A DNA stretch of 64,000 nucleotides from Bacillota bacterium (lineage in GTDB: Bacteria > Bacillota > Clostridia > Christensenellales > Aristaeellaceae), in NCBI GenBank assembly GCA_023416655.1, contig JAEZHK010000128.1:62001-126000 (forward strand), read 5' to 3'. The notes under the pieces were generated by a model. It did no database searches, was not told the origin of the DNA, and saw only the letters and a list, made by a program, of their open reading frames with translations. Below are positions 49,389 through 57,626 of this stretch, in pieces; position 1 is the first letter of the stretch, and the number at the start of each line of letters is the position of its first letter. Position numbers and translations under genes: made by a program.

Positions 49389-49874
49389 CTATGCTCCGGG
49401 CTGCTCGCCAACCGCTTTCTCATCCGGATGCGGGCCGTCCGCCGCCGCTTCCTCTTTCAAGGGAACTCTCTCGAAGGCGTTCGCCATCAGGAAGCCGGCC
49501 AGCACGTACCAAATGAAAAACCTGTCATTGAAGAGGTCGTTCCCAAGAGCGAACTTGTATGTGAACGCCACCCCGCCATAGTATGAAAGTCTTATAAAGA
49601 TGCCCAATGTGATTAGCCCGGCGCCCATCGCAAATTTCGGCCATCGGATGCGCAGTCTGCCCTTTACGCCATGGGACTCCACCAGATTGTAAAGTCCGAT
49701 GTACGCGCCAAGGATGAGGTATACGGCATGGACGAGAATGAGTAGGGCCAAGGTGAAATGGAAATCGAACATCATGGACCTCAAATCGTTGAGATATTCC
49801 ACCAACAGGTTCAGCGGGATTGGCAACAGTACCCCCGCGAGAAAGTAGGCGGCCTTGACCCATTTCACCTTCAT
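49389..49874 (-). CDS. Four-span membrane protein, paralogue 2
   Basis: 161 aa. Start MKVKWVKAAYFLAGVLLPIP then LNLLVEYLNDL is clearly related to the gene at 47969 and to the broken one at 49871 (shared LLPIP-x3-L-x3-Y). Short charged C-terminal tail. Probably one operon of three duplicated genes. Function unknown. Confidence 0.6.
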   Translation of the reverse strand: MKVKWVKAAYFLAGVLLPIPLNLLVEYLNDLRSMMFDFHFTLALLILVHAVYLILGAYIGLYNLVESHGVKGRLRIRWPKFAMGAGLITLGIFIRLSYYGGVAFTYKFALGNDLFNDRFFIWYVLAGFLMANAFERVPLKEEAAADGPHPDEKAVGEQPGA

Positions 49875-50302
49875 AATGCGCCCCCATCTGATGTATTATT
49901 GTCATCCAAACGCACCTCTTCCGGCGCGGGTATTTTTTCGACGGAAGCGGCCAGCAGGTAGCCGCCGAGTGCGATCAACATGTTGACGGCCTTGGTGACC
50001 GGGGGCCTGCCCATCAGGAAGTACCACCGGACGATCAGTCCCAGTGCGACGAGCAGCATTCCCACCGCGACCCTGGACCAGCCCACGCGCCACTGCCCGC
50101 CCGTTCCGAACATCGGAAGCAGTTTATAGAGCGCGGCGTACGCCCCTAAAAAAAGGCTCGCACCCGCCGCCGCGACCTGCCCTGACAGCGCGCCGGGCTG
50201 CGCCTGTTCAAGCGAATTGGCGTAGCGAATCAGCCAGCCGATGGGGATCACGAGTAGCACCGCGCAAACCTAGTAGGCGATCTTCCTGCCCCTCATCTTC
50301 AT
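49871..50302 (-). pseudogene. Four-span membrane protein, paralogue 3, interrupted by an amber codon
   Basis: ATG at 50302 behind GGGAGGACTTTA codes MKMRGRKIAY, then TAG (50272-50270), then VCAVLLVIPIGWLIRYANSL in the same frame to 49871. The part after TAG matches the first span of the paralogues, so the stop lies just inside the first membrane segment. Re-initiation at GTG 50260 could give 129 aa without the first residues. Either a fresh pseudogene or a readthrough case. Confidence 0.65.
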
Positions 50303-50428
50303 TAAAGTCCTCCCTGCGCCCGCCCCGTGATGAGGCGAGCCTCGATACCAATATTTTACATCATCCTTTCCGCCTGTCAACGTGGGCTTTTCCGGCGTCG
50401 ATTCTTTTTTGCCCCGGGCGGGCATAAC

Positions 50429-51082
50429 ATGGGCTTGAATGCATGGCGGATGGGGGCGCGGGCGATGGCGATGGCGGTGGACCTGTGGGTGATGGAGCGG
50501 GCCGGGCTGCACTGGGCGCGGGCGGCGCTCGTCGATGCCGCCGCTCCCCTGGAAACGGTCAGGCCGCGGGACGAGGCGCACACGCTGGAATTGACCCAAA
50601 ATGAAGTCATCGTCAGCGCGCCGGACGGGGCGGTGATCCAGCGCATCCCCTTCGACCCGAACGAATTGACCGATTTCAACCGCGAATTCTTCATGACCAC
50701 GCCCGACATCAACTTCGACGGCTGGCCGGATCTTCTCCTCATCGCGAGCCAGGGCCTCCAGAACGTATATTACGACGGCTGGATCTGGGACCCGGAGGCG
50801 GGGCAGTACGTTTACGAGCCTGAGATCCGTGAGCTGTCCTCGCCTTTCTTCAACGCCCGATCCCGGCGCGTTGAAACCTTCGAGCACGGCAGCGCCACCG
50901 ACAACGAATCCGCCGTGTGGGAATGGCAGGACGGTCGGCTGAAGGAAATCAGCCGCCGGACGCAGCTTTATGACGACACGACCGGCCTCTTCACCGTCCG
51001 AACCTACGGCCTCGATTCTGGCGGCAATCTTGTGCTCATGAATACCGAGACGCTCACCGAGGCGCAGCTGAATTCCACGTAG
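50429..51082 (+). CDS. Putative exported protein, XAC2610/FG-GAP-like
   Basis: 217 aa; the start is uncertain (ATG 50429 or further upstream 50327), no good RBS. TTPDINFDGWPDLLLIASQG is a calcium-loop-like motif of XAC2610-related proteins, followed by YYDGWIWDPEAGQYVYEPEI. The domain is known from secreted proteins; signal peptide here is poor. Function unknown. Confidence 0.55.
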   Translation: MGLNAWRMGARAMAMAVDLWVMERAGLHWARAALVDAAAPLETVRPRDEAHTLELTQNEVIVSAPDGAVIQRIPFDPNELTDFNREFFMTTPDINFDGWPDLLLIASQGLQNVYYDGWIWDPEAGQYVYEPEIRELSSPFFNARSRRVETFEHGSATDNESAVWEWQDGRLKEISRRTQLYDDTTGLFTVRTYGLDSGGNLVLMNTETLTEAQLNST

Positions 51083-51135
51083 GTGGGAAAACCCGCCGCG
51101 TTCCTCTCCGTAAAACCAAAAGGCTTTCCCCCCGC

Positions 51136-51168
51136 GCCCCGGACGGCCCTGCCGCCCGGGGCCTTTTT
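51136..51168 (+). terminator. Terminator after the XAC2610-like gene
   Basis: GCCCCGG / CCGGGGC stem around a 13-nt loop, followed by CTTTTTA. Confidence 0.75.
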
Positions 51169-51285
51169 ATGCCCATGTTGCACGGCGTTTTGCGCCGCCC
51201 ATCGCGCGAAAACGACCGCCCATGCCGAAACGCTGGACGGGGTGCGCCGCGCCGCCTATAATGAAACCGTCGGGAGGGGAAGCGG

Positions 51286-51726
51286 ATGCAGATCGAGATC
51301 ATCCTGGACGAGAAGGTGGAGGAACCAAAGCTGGTGCTCTACGCGAGCCGGATGACCCCGGCGCTGAACGAGCTGATCGGGCGGCTTTCGGAGGGCGGTG
51401 TGCGGCAGATCGCCGCGTATGTCGAAGACCGGGTGGAATTGATCGACCCGGAGGACGTGGTGCGCGTCTACGCGGAGCGGCAAAAGGTGTACCTGGAGAC
51501 GGACAAGGCCCGCTACACGCTGCGCGCGCGGCTGTACGAGGCGGAGGCCCGGCTGGACAAACGCGCCTTCGCGCGGATCTCGGTGGGCGAGATCGTGAAC
51601 CTCCGCAAGGTGAAGAGCCTGGACCTGAGCGCCGCGGGCACCATCCAGGTGCGGCTGTCCAACGGCGTCACCACCTGGGTTTCCCGGCGGCACATGGCGG
51701 ACCTGAAGAAGACACTGGGGATATGA
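51286..51726 (+). CDS. LytTR-domain transcription regulator
   Basis: 146 aa, RBS GGGAGGGGAAGC. Residues about 45-145 are a LytTR DNA-binding domain (VEDRVELIDPEDVVRVYAER, ARISVGEIVNLRKVKSLDLS). No receiver domain. Pairs with DUF3021 membrane protein, a common arrangement in Firmicutes in which the membrane protein holds or inhibits the regulator. Confidence 0.85.
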   Translation: MQIEIILDEKVEEPKLVLYASRMTPALNELIGRLSEGGVRQIAAYVEDRVELIDPEDVVRVYAERQKVYLETDKARYTLRARLYEAEARLDKRAFARISVGEIVNLRKVKSLDLSAAGTIQVRLSNGVTTWVSRRHMADLKKTLGI

Positions 51727-51736
51727 GGTGAATTGT

Positions 51737-52195
51737 ATGTGGAAGAAAGTCCTGGCCCGTGCGGCGCTCGGCTTCCCGGCGGGCGTGTTCCTCAGCTACA
51801 CGATCACGGTGGTCATTTCGATGACGCTGGGTACCGGCGAATACCTGCCGGTGGCGCACGAGCTTTCACGGGAGATGGGCTCGCAATTGAACGCGGTGAT
51901 CGTGCAGTACCTGCTGGCGGGGCTTCTGGGCGCGGCGACGGCGGCGGGCTCGCTGGCCTGGGAGATGGAGAAGTGGAGCATCACCCGCATGACCGTAGTA
52001 CACTTTCTGGTGTTGATATTTTCGATGATGCCCATCGCGTGGTTCTCCCATTGGATGGATCGCAGCGCGTCCAGCGTGCTGAGCTACCTGGGCATCTTCG
52101 TGGCGATCTACGTGGTGATCTGGCTGGCGATGTATGTGCCGCTCAAGCGCAGCGTGGCGCGCGTCGCGAAGAAAATGCGGCCGGACGGCAACTGA
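51737..52195 (+). CDS. DUF3021 membrane protein
   Basis: 152 aa, RBS GAGGTG, 10 bp after the LytTR gene. Four hydrophobic segments (about 10-30, 55-75, 87-105, 115-135). The LytTR-DUF3021 pair usually controls its own operon and nearby transporters. Confidence 0.82.
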   Translation: MWKKVLARAALGFPAGVFLSYTITVVISMTLGTGEYLPVAHELSREMGSQLNAVIVQYLLAGLLGAATAAGSLAWEMEKWSITRMTVVHFLVLIFSMMPIAWFSHWMDRSASSVLSYLGIFVAIYVVIWLAMYVPLKRSVARVAKKMRPDGN

Positions 52196-52290
52196 ACTGC
52201 AGTGGCGAAACGGCTTCTTTCCTATTACCGCGTCCGACCGATTCGCAGGAAAAGCACAGATGATGACCAACTTCGTCGCTCATTCTATCG

Positions 52291-52453
52291 TTCCCGGCGA
52301 CACTGCGCCGGGAATCGGTTTCCCAAATCAGTGCGCACACTGGTTTGGGAAACAATACATTCAGTCAGTGGGCCGCCCGGAAATTCCTCAGAATTTCAGG
52401 TCCACGCAGAACCTCCACTTATGCTTTGAAAAACCCCCGGGGTTTTTCAAAGC
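52291..52453 (-). ncRNA. Four-hairpin element, copy A
   Basis: Element on the minus strand. Hairpins in element order: h1 52453-52423 (GCTTTGAAAAACCCC arm), h2 52405-52368 (outer GTGGACC/GGCCCAC, inner GAAATTC/GAATTTC), h3 52353-52318 (GTTTCCCAAACCAGTG arm), h4 52314-52291 (TTCCCGGCG/CGCCGGGAA). Same order, spacing and linker motif (CACTGACTGAAT) as copies B-D. Lies between the DUF3021 gene and nitroreductase, antisense to both. Confidence 0.7.
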
Positions 52454-52515
52454 CCTATTTCCTTCGCCCATGTGCTGGTGTATACTGATCCCATCAAGGC
52501 ATGGGAGGGTTTTCA

Positions 52516-53142
52516 ATGGATTTCTACAAGGCGGTCGAAGCCCGGCGGACCGTCCGGGATTTTGAGGATAGGCCCGTCCCGCGGGAGGCGCTGGAGCGCA
52601 TCGTGGGCGCGGGGCTGAAAGCACCCAGCAACAACCACATGCGCGAATGGGAGTTCATCGTGCTGGACGACCCGGCCACGCGCCTGAGCGCCATCCGCAT
52701 GGTGCGAAACGATGTGGGGGCCGAGGAGTCCACCGCGATCATCGACGCGTGGGGCCTGACCGACGCGGGCCAGCGGGCGATGTACCTGGACGGCATCCCC
52801 AAGCAGCACCGGATGCTCTTGACCGCGGGCACCCTGATCTTGCCGCTGTTTCGGCAGTACGGGCCGCTCCTGAAGCCCGATTCGCTGTCGGCGCTCAACA
52901 ACTTCGCGTCCATCTGGTGCTGCATCGAGAACATGCTGCTGGCCGCGGCCAGCGAAGGCATCCTGGGCGTCACGCGCATCCCGTTCGATCCGGAAATCGC
53001 CTACCTGCGGGAGGCGCTGGGCATCCCCTCCGGGTACGAGATCGCCTGCTATCTGGCGCTGGGCTACCCCGCGCAGGGTCGGCCCGCCATCCGCCAGACG
53101 CCGGTGAGCGCGAAGGCGAAGATCCACCAGAACAAGTGGTAA
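52516..53142 (+). CDS. Nitroreductase-family FMN oxidoreductase
   Basis: 208 aa, RBS GGGAGGG. VEARRTVRDFEDRPVPREAL then GLKAPSNNHMREWEF is the N-terminal FMN-binding signature, and AASEGILGVTRIPFD then ALGIPSGYEIACYLALGYPA the C-terminal one. NAD(P)H-dependent reductase of unknown substrate. It is bracketed by inverted copies A and B of the four-hairpin element, each with h1 nearest the gene. Confidence 0.85.
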   Translation: MDFYKAVEARRTVRDFEDRPVPREALERIVGAGLKAPSNNHMREWEFIVLDDPATRLSAIRMVRNDVGAEESTAIIDAWGLTDAGQRAMYLDGIPKQHRMLLTAGTLILPLFRQYGPLLKPDSLSALNNFASIWCCIENMLLAAASEGILGVTRIPFDPEIAYLREALGIPSGYEIACYLALGYPAQGRPAIRQTPVSAKAKIHQNKW

Positions 53143-53145
53143 AGG

Positions 53146-53314
53146 GCTTTGAAAACCCCCGAGGGGTTTTCAAAGCATAGGAAGAAGCTCTGCGTGAGCC
53201 TGAAATCCTCACGAATTTCCGAGCGCTCACTGACTGAAGGAATTGTTTCCATAACCAGTGTACGCACTGGTTATGGAAACAAATACGTTCCCGGCACACA
53301 GGTCGCCGGGAACG
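53146..53314 (+). ncRNA. Four-hairpin element, copy B
   Basis: h1 53146-53176 (GCTTTGAAAACCCC/GGGGTTTTCAAAGC), h2 53194-53230, h3 53245-53280 (GTTTCCATAACCAGTG/CACTGGTTATGGAAAC), h4 53286-53314 (CGTTCCCGGC/GCCGGGAACG). Begins 3 bp after the nitroreductase stop in the same direction. The conserved core CTGCGTGAGCC-TGAAATCC is kept. Confidence 0.75.
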
Positions 53315-53384
53315 ATAGGAAAGGTACGACGAGGTTCGCCTGCATGCTGAGGCCCCGGCGCATGCCGGGGCCAAATCATTTTGC

Positions 53385-54203
53385 TTACTGTTTCTTGCGG
53401 ACGGGCAGTTCGATCTCGGTCAGCCAGTCGGCGGGGTCCTGCTTGTTCCATACGCCGTCGATGTAGCACTCGCGCGGCAGTTCCATCAGCTCGTAGCCGC
53501 TCTGCTGCGCCCAGTTGACCGCGAACGCGTAGGCCTGGCCCAAGCCGTCGTAGGGGCCGCGGTGGTAGACGCACACCGCCTCCACCGGCTCGAGCCTGGC
53601 GAACTTGATCGTCTCGGTTTCCACGCCCGGCGCGGCCACCGCGCTATGATAGCGCACGCGGATGTCCTCTTCGCGGAACTCGCCGTCAAGGTAGCTGACG
53701 AAGCAGTAGCCGGGCGTGTCAAGCTCAAGGGCCGGGTTGGCGGCGCGGAACTCCGCTTCCGCACCCGGGATGAACGCGCCAAGCTCCGCGTAGTTTTTGA
53801 TCACGCCTTCCTTGAAGTACACCGTGCGGCCGGGCAGCGTGCGGATGATGGGTTGATACATGGTTTCTCCCCCTTTCAAACTCTGCATCAGGATGTTCAG
53901 GCGGAGAACGCGCGCTTCGGCTTCCTCCAGTTCGCGGACCAGGGCAGCCCTTCGCGCGCGCAGGATGGGCATTTCGTCCGCGCCGCCAAGGATCTGCCGC
54001 ACTTCCTCCACCGAGAGCCCGGCCTGACGCAGCGCAAGCACCCTCTGCAGCGGGTACAGTTGCGCGGTCGTGTAGCGCCGGTAGCCGGTCCATTCGTCGA
54101 CTTCGGCTGGCTTGAGTAGCCCCGCCTCGTCGTAGTGGCGCAGCGTCTTAATGGTGGTCCGGGTGAGCTTTGAGAATTCGCCGATGGTGAACACGCGCCT
54201 CAC
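53385..54203 (-). CDS. MerR-family regulator with GyrI-like effector domain (BmrR type)
   Basis: 272 aa, GTG start. FTIGEFSKLTRTTIKTLRHY, DEAGLLKPAEVDEWTGYRRY is the winged HTH, then a coiled coil (about 80-112), and from residue 115 a GyrI-like domain (EAVCVYHRGPYDGLGQAYAF). Members sense drugs or hydrophobic cations. Its own promoter has the special MerR spacing. Confidence 0.85.
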   Translation of the reverse strand: MRRVFTIGEFSKLTRTTIKTLRHYDEAGLLKPAEVDEWTGYRRYTTAQLYPLQRVLALRQAGLSVEEVRQILGGADEMPILRARRAALVRELEEAEARVLRLNILMQSLKGGETMYQPIIRTLPGRTVYFKEGVIKNYAELGAFIPGAEAEFRAANPALELDTPGYCFVSYLDGEFREEDIRVRYHSAVAAPGVETETIKFARLEPVEAVCVYHRGPYDGLGQAYAFAVNWAQQSGYELMELPRECYIDGVWNKQDPADWLTEIELPVRKKQ

Positions 54204-54218
54204 ATCCTTTGCAAAGGT

Positions 54219-54249
54219 AGCGTACAGTCTCCCGCAGCGGGAGAGTCAA
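54219..54249 (-). promoter_or_regulatory. MerR-type promoter with 19-bp spacer and central palindrome
   Basis: TTGACT (54249-54244), 19-bp spacer, TACGCT (54224-54219). The palindrome TCTCCCGC-A-GCGGGAGA (54228-54244) lies in the spacer. The over-long spacer and dyad are the signature of MerR-activated promoters, so the gene is probably self-controlled. Confidence 0.75.
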
Positions 54250-54348
54250 CAGCCGCGGGAGGGATTCTTTTGTTAAAAATCGGAGAAGCAGAAGCGGTTT
54301 GAAGAAGGGTTCGCTCCGGGTTCATGAACCCTTTCAGGGAACATCGCG

Positions 54349-54867
54349 TCAGCCGGATGGCGCGGCGTCATCGCCTGCGAGGACCCGCTCGATGAATTGA
54401 AGACGCTCCCATGTCCTGAAGGCCAGCTCGCCTCGGTCCCACATTTCGCGGATCTCCGGAAGGGTCGCCCAGCGGGCGTCCACCGTCTCGCCCGGCTGCA
54501 GCGTCAGTTCGGAAAGCGCGACGTTCCTGCGAAGCAGGTACGCGTCCACAAATACGCTCCCCACCCGGAAGCTGCCCAGGAGCGTCAGTTCGCCCGGTTC
54601 GGCCCGGATGCCGGTCTCTTCCATCAGTTCCCGAATCGCCCCCTGCCGGCTGTCCTCCCCCGCCAGCACCACGCCGCCGGTGTTTTCCCAAAGGCCGGGG
54701 TAGAGCCTTTTGCACGCGTCCCGGCGCGTGAGCAGCGCCGAACCGAGGCCGTTCACCGTCCACACCTCGCAGACGATGTGGTACGTCCCCGGCTCGAGCG
54801 CGTCGCCCCGCCGGTGGGTGCGGCCCAGCGCGTTCCTCTCCTCGTCGTAGAGATCAAAATACTCCAT
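54349..54867 (-). CDS. NUDIX hydrolase
   Basis: 172 aa, RBS GGAGGCACC. GGVVLAGEDSRQGAIRELME then ETGI is the Nudix box G-x5-E-x7-REUxEExGU. The start EYFDLYDEERNALGRTHRRG is the idi-like/Nudix start for isopentenyl isomerase-like hydrolases. Substrate unknown. Confidence 0.82.
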   Translation of the reverse strand: MEYFDLYDEERNALGRTHRRGDALEPGTYHIVCEVWTVNGLGSALLTRRDACKRLYPGLWENTGGVVLAGEDSRQGAIRELMEETGIRAEPGELTLLGSFRVGSVFVDAYLLRRNVALSELTLQPGETVDARWATLPEIREMWDRGELAFRTWERLQFIERVLAGDDAAPSG

Positions 54868-54904
54868 GGTGCCTCCAAACCGCGGGCGCGCCCGCGAACC
54901 ATTG

Positions 54905-55139
54905 ATACCAAGACGAAATATTATTTCATCCAAAGCGGCGAGAGATTTTTGTTCCTGGCAAGGAGCCGCAGCGCAGGAATAGCAGCGCTATTTCAAGCGG
55001 AGAGCGACACAGCGGCGCGCGATTCATATCTATTTGAATCGTGCGGTCGCGAAGCGACTTGGTTTCCCAAAGGGAAACCAACCCTTGCAGGTGCGAAAAG
55101 ATCCGCCGCAACGATGAAAGAATGTTGCGGATTGGTATA
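54905..55139. repeat. Hairpin-rich intergenic block with inverted ends (MITE-like)
   Basis: Ends ATACCAA (54905-54911) and TTGGTAT (55133-55139) are inverted. Inside are hairpins GACGAAAT/ATTTCATC, GATTCA/TGAATC (55021-55040), GTCGC/GCGAC, GGTTTCCC/GGGAAACC (55061-55079) and CCGCAAC/GTTGCGG. No coding potential. It lies just upstream of the NUDIX start. Only one copy in the window. Confidence 0.45.
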
Positions 55140-55217
55140 AAACTCCCCGGTATTGCGGCGCGGGAGAATCAAACGGGGGCCCGGCTCAACCGGGCCCCCG
55201 AGGGGTCAGGGATTGGT

Positions 55218-56090
55218 TCAGGCCGCGGGGGTGGGCGCGGCGGTGGGCTCCGCGGTCACCGCGGCGGCGGGCGCGGCGGTAGACTGGGCCTCGCCGTCGA
55301 TCGTCAGGCCCTGAACGAAGGGCTCCATCGCCTTGTACATGTCCTCCACGCCGGGCAGCCGATCGGCGGTGTCGGCCTCGGCGGTGATGCCGGTCAGCAC
55401 CGACATGCCGCGGGAGGCGTCAAAGTAGATGTTGACCACACGGGACTTCTTCGCCGGTGCGGGGGTCGCGGCGGGCGTCGCCTCCGGGGCAATGGTCGCC
55501 TCCGGGGCAACGGTCGCTTCGGCGGCGGGCGTCGCCTCCGGGGCGGGCGTCGCGGTAGCCTCGATCTCTGGGTTCTCATAGTCGCAGGAGAACGCCCAGC
55601 CGGTTCGTCCGCCGATCGTTATCTGGCTGACATCGCTGACAACCGCGCTCGGAAGCCCGGTGACGTAGTTGGCGGCAACTTTTCTGGCCATTTCTTCCGC
55701 CGGGCTCTTTGTCCCCAAGATGGTGACATTGCTGATCACGCCGGCGGTGTCCGGCGTATACTGGAAGTTGACCACGTTCTCGTCGCTGAGGTATGGTCCG
55801 GCTTTCATGGTGTAGCCTTCCACCTCGGAAACGGAGCCGAGCTTGAAGTACTTGGGCTTCTCGGTGGTCCCGGTGCTGACGACGATCGAGTTGGCGTCCG
55901 TCTGCACCTTGCCGTTCGAGATGCGCAGAGAACCGTCAAAGAAGTCCCTCAAGAGGAAATACCCGAGAACGAGGAGGAGGATCGCGCCGAGCACGATGCC
56001 GATCGTAATCCATTCTTTCCTGGTGAACCCCTGCGGCTTCCATTCCTTCTTGGCCTTCATCCGGGCCGGCACACGTTTCTTCCCAGCCAT
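55218..56090 (-). CDS. Membrane-anchored protein with Ala/Pro/Thr-rich segments
   Basis: 290 aa. Basic N-terminus, one span (about 28-47: WITIGIVLGAILLLVLGYFL), an external beta domain, then low-complexity ATPAPEATPAAEATVAPEAT between about residues 190-225, and a Thr/Ala/Pro tail. Probably single-pass with external domain. Family not recognised. Confidence 0.6.
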   Translation of the reverse strand: MAGKKRVPARMKAKKEWKPQGFTRKEWITIGIVLGAILLLVLGYFLLRDFFDGSLRISNGKVQTDANSIVVSTGTTEKPKYFKLGSVSEVEGYTMKAGPYLSDENVVNFQYTPDTAGVISNVTILGTKSPAEEMARKVAANYVTGLPSAVVSDVSQITIGGRTGWAFSCDYENPEIEATATPAPEATPAAEATVAPEATIAPEATPAATPAPAKKSRVVNIYFDASRGMSVLTGITAEADTADRLPGVEDMYKAMEPFVQGLTIDGEAQSTAAPAAAVTAEPTAAPTPAA

Positions 56091-56134
56091 GCTCCCTGCG
56101 CCCCAATCTTCTTAATATGAATTTGATCCGCACC

Positions 56135-56163
56135 AGTGTACCACATTTCCCGGGCGAAATCAA
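56135..56163 (-). promoter_or_regulatory. Promoter of the membrane-anchored protein
   Basis: TTGATT (56163-56158), 17-bp spacer ending TGTGG, TACACT (56140-56135). Divergent from the promoter at 56202. Confidence 0.6.
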
Positions 56164-56201
56164 TGCCGACCCTCGCGGTCAAAAATGCATTTCGGCGATT
56201 T

Positions 56202-56231
56202 TTGACATTCGGCGCGGCGCATGCATAGTAT
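56202..56231 (+). promoter_or_regulatory. Promoter of the first 54-aa membrane protein
   Basis: TTGACA (56202-56207), 18-bp spacer, TAGTAT (56226-56231). The -35 is the right arm of the inverted repeat GTCAAAAAT/ATTTTTGAC (56178-56206), which could be an operator or bidirectional terminator. Confidence 0.65.
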
Positions 56232-56277
56232 ACCGCGGGCCGCAAAGTCGGCACACACACAAAGTGAGGTGCATTCC

Positions 56278-56442
56278 GTGAAAGCGATCATCATTGCCCT
56301 GATCGTCGTCGGCATCGCAGGTCTGATCGTCTCCGCGATTTTTCCCATCGTTGTGGGCATTCCGGGGATCATCGGATCGGTGGCTGCGCTGCTTTCAGGC
56401 ATCGGATTCCTGGTATTCCGCTGCTTCTGCTGCAGAAGCTGA
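56278..56442 (+). CDS. 54-aa two-span membrane protein, copy 1
   Basis: GTG start behind GAGGTG. Sequence starts KAIIIALIVVGIAGLIVSA and continues VVGIPGIIGSVAALLSGIGF, ending RCFCCRS: two hydrophobic helices and a Cys-rich tail. Clearly paralogous to the gene 236 bp downstream. Function unknown; resembles small proteins of the phage-shock/membrane-stress type only in size. Confidence 0.6.
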   Translation: MKAIIIALIVVGIAGLIVSAIFPIVVGIPGIIGSVAALLSGIGFLVFRCFCCRS

Positions 56443-56462
56443 TTTACCATCGCAGCGCCACG

Positions 56463-56507
56463 TGAAACCGTACGCCGCCGCACATCGCGGCGGCGTGCAA
56501 TGGTTTC
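56463..56507. other. Long hairpin between the two 54-aa genes
   Basis: GAAACCGTACGCCGCCGC pairs with GCGGCGGCGTGC...GGTTTC around ACATC. No T-run. May end or process the transcript. The rest of 56508-56677 holds no supported gene. Confidence 0.5.
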
Positions 56508-56677
56508 GCGCATCAGGCGCTTCAATCGACAGCACATTCCGTACAGGCGCCCCGCCTCTCGTTTTTCTATTAAGAGATGGGATGCGGCGTACCGCCGGTG
56601 GTTGAACGGGAAGGCGCGCCGCCGCATTGTATGGCATGGGCCCGAACCTCCACAATCCAAAAAGAGAGGTGTCCTGC

Positions 56678-56842
56678 ATGAAAGGAATTGCGGTTCTGCT
56701 GATTGTGGTCGGCATCGCCGGTCTGATCGCAGTCGCTCTGTTCCCCCTTATCGTCGGCTTGGCTGGGATCATTGGCTCCATCGCCATGCTACTCACGGGC
56801 ATCGGATTCTTGATCCGCTGCTGCTTCCCCTGGAAGAAATAA
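56678..56842 (+). CDS. 54-aa two-span membrane protein, copy 2
   Basis: ATG behind AGAGAGGTG. KGIAVLLIVVGIAGLIAVAL and IVGLAGIIGSIAMLLTGIGF, ends CCFPWKK. Same length and about 60 percent identical to copy 1; the upstream regions are also similar, so the whole unit was duplicated. Confidence 0.6.
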   Translation: MKGIAVLLIVVGIAGLIAVALFPLIVGLAGIIGSIAMLLTGIGFLIRCCFPWKK

Positions 56843-56993
56843 GCGCCCGACCACCCCGCCCGGCTCAGCGCCCGGCAGCGGACCAGGGCGCGCCCGCGTT
56901 TAGGCCAGCAGGGCTGCCGCAATACATTTGAAGCTTCCGGCATCAAAGCGGATTGCGGCAGCCCGGCCTGACGGGTGGCATTTTGATAAACAG

Positions 56994-57626
56994 TTACAGC
57001 GAGAGGATGGCGCGGCTCTCGACGAAGGCGCCCGCAAGCATCAGGATAAGCCCCAAGACGAGCGTCCGGCCCTCGGCCCGCGTCAGGCGCACGTGCCGGA
57101 GGCTCCGGGTGACGGTCGTCTTGCCGCTCGTCCGGACCGGCGCTACGCGGGCCGCCGCGCAGGCGATGAGCATCTGCCCCATCATCTCCCACAGGCCCGC
57201 CCGGTGCGCAAGATCGAACGTGCGCAGCACCCGGTCCAAAAGAGGCGCCGCGGGCCCGGCCATTGAAAACGACCAGGTGCCCAGCACCACGCCATTAAGC
57301 GCAATCTGCGTGAAAAAGGCCACGTAGCCGATGGAGAAGTAGTGCTCCTCCGAATCCTTCTTGTTGCCGAAGAGGCTGCCCAGCAGGATGAACAGGACGG
57401 AGAGCATGTTGTAAGAAAATATCTGGATCGTCAGGACGAGCGCGTCCCGGGATTCCTCCCACTGCTGCAGCGGGTTTTTGTTTTTCAGGAGGCCCTCCGG
57501 CAGGAGGAAGTGGCTTAAGAACATCACGCCGAAAAATAGGGTGAGAAACAGGAGGAACGCGAAGAAAACCCTGTCCCTCAGGCTTTCGCCGCCGAGCTTC
57601 CCGCGAAAATAACGGATCATATCCAC
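56994..57626 (-). CDS. Polytopic membrane protein, unknown
   Basis: 210 aa, weak RBS (AGGTGGATAT). About five hydrophobic segments (FFAFLLFLTLFFGVMFLSHF, IQIFSYNMLSVLFILLGSLF, others), a basic loop near the end. The arrangement resembles SpoIIM-like/stage II proteins but no motif is decisive. Confidence 0.55.
   Translation of the reverse strand: MDMIRYFRGKLGGESLRDRVFFAFLLFLTLFFGVMFLSHFLLPEGLLKNKNPLQQWEESRDALVLTIQIFSYNMLSVLFILLGSLFGNKKDSEEHYFSIGYVAFFTQIALNGVVLGTWSFSMAGPAAPLLDRVLRTFDLAHRAGLWEMMGQMLIACAAARVAPVRTSGKTTVTRSLRHVRLTRAEGRTLVLGLILMLAGAFVESRAILSL

Noticed and set aside
52202..52429. Short ORFs across the four-hairpin elements (also at 53149-53466 and 62834-63301)
   Set aside because: They change frame and sequence between copies and lack start signals, while the hairpin pairing is kept. 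The elements are therefore non-coding.
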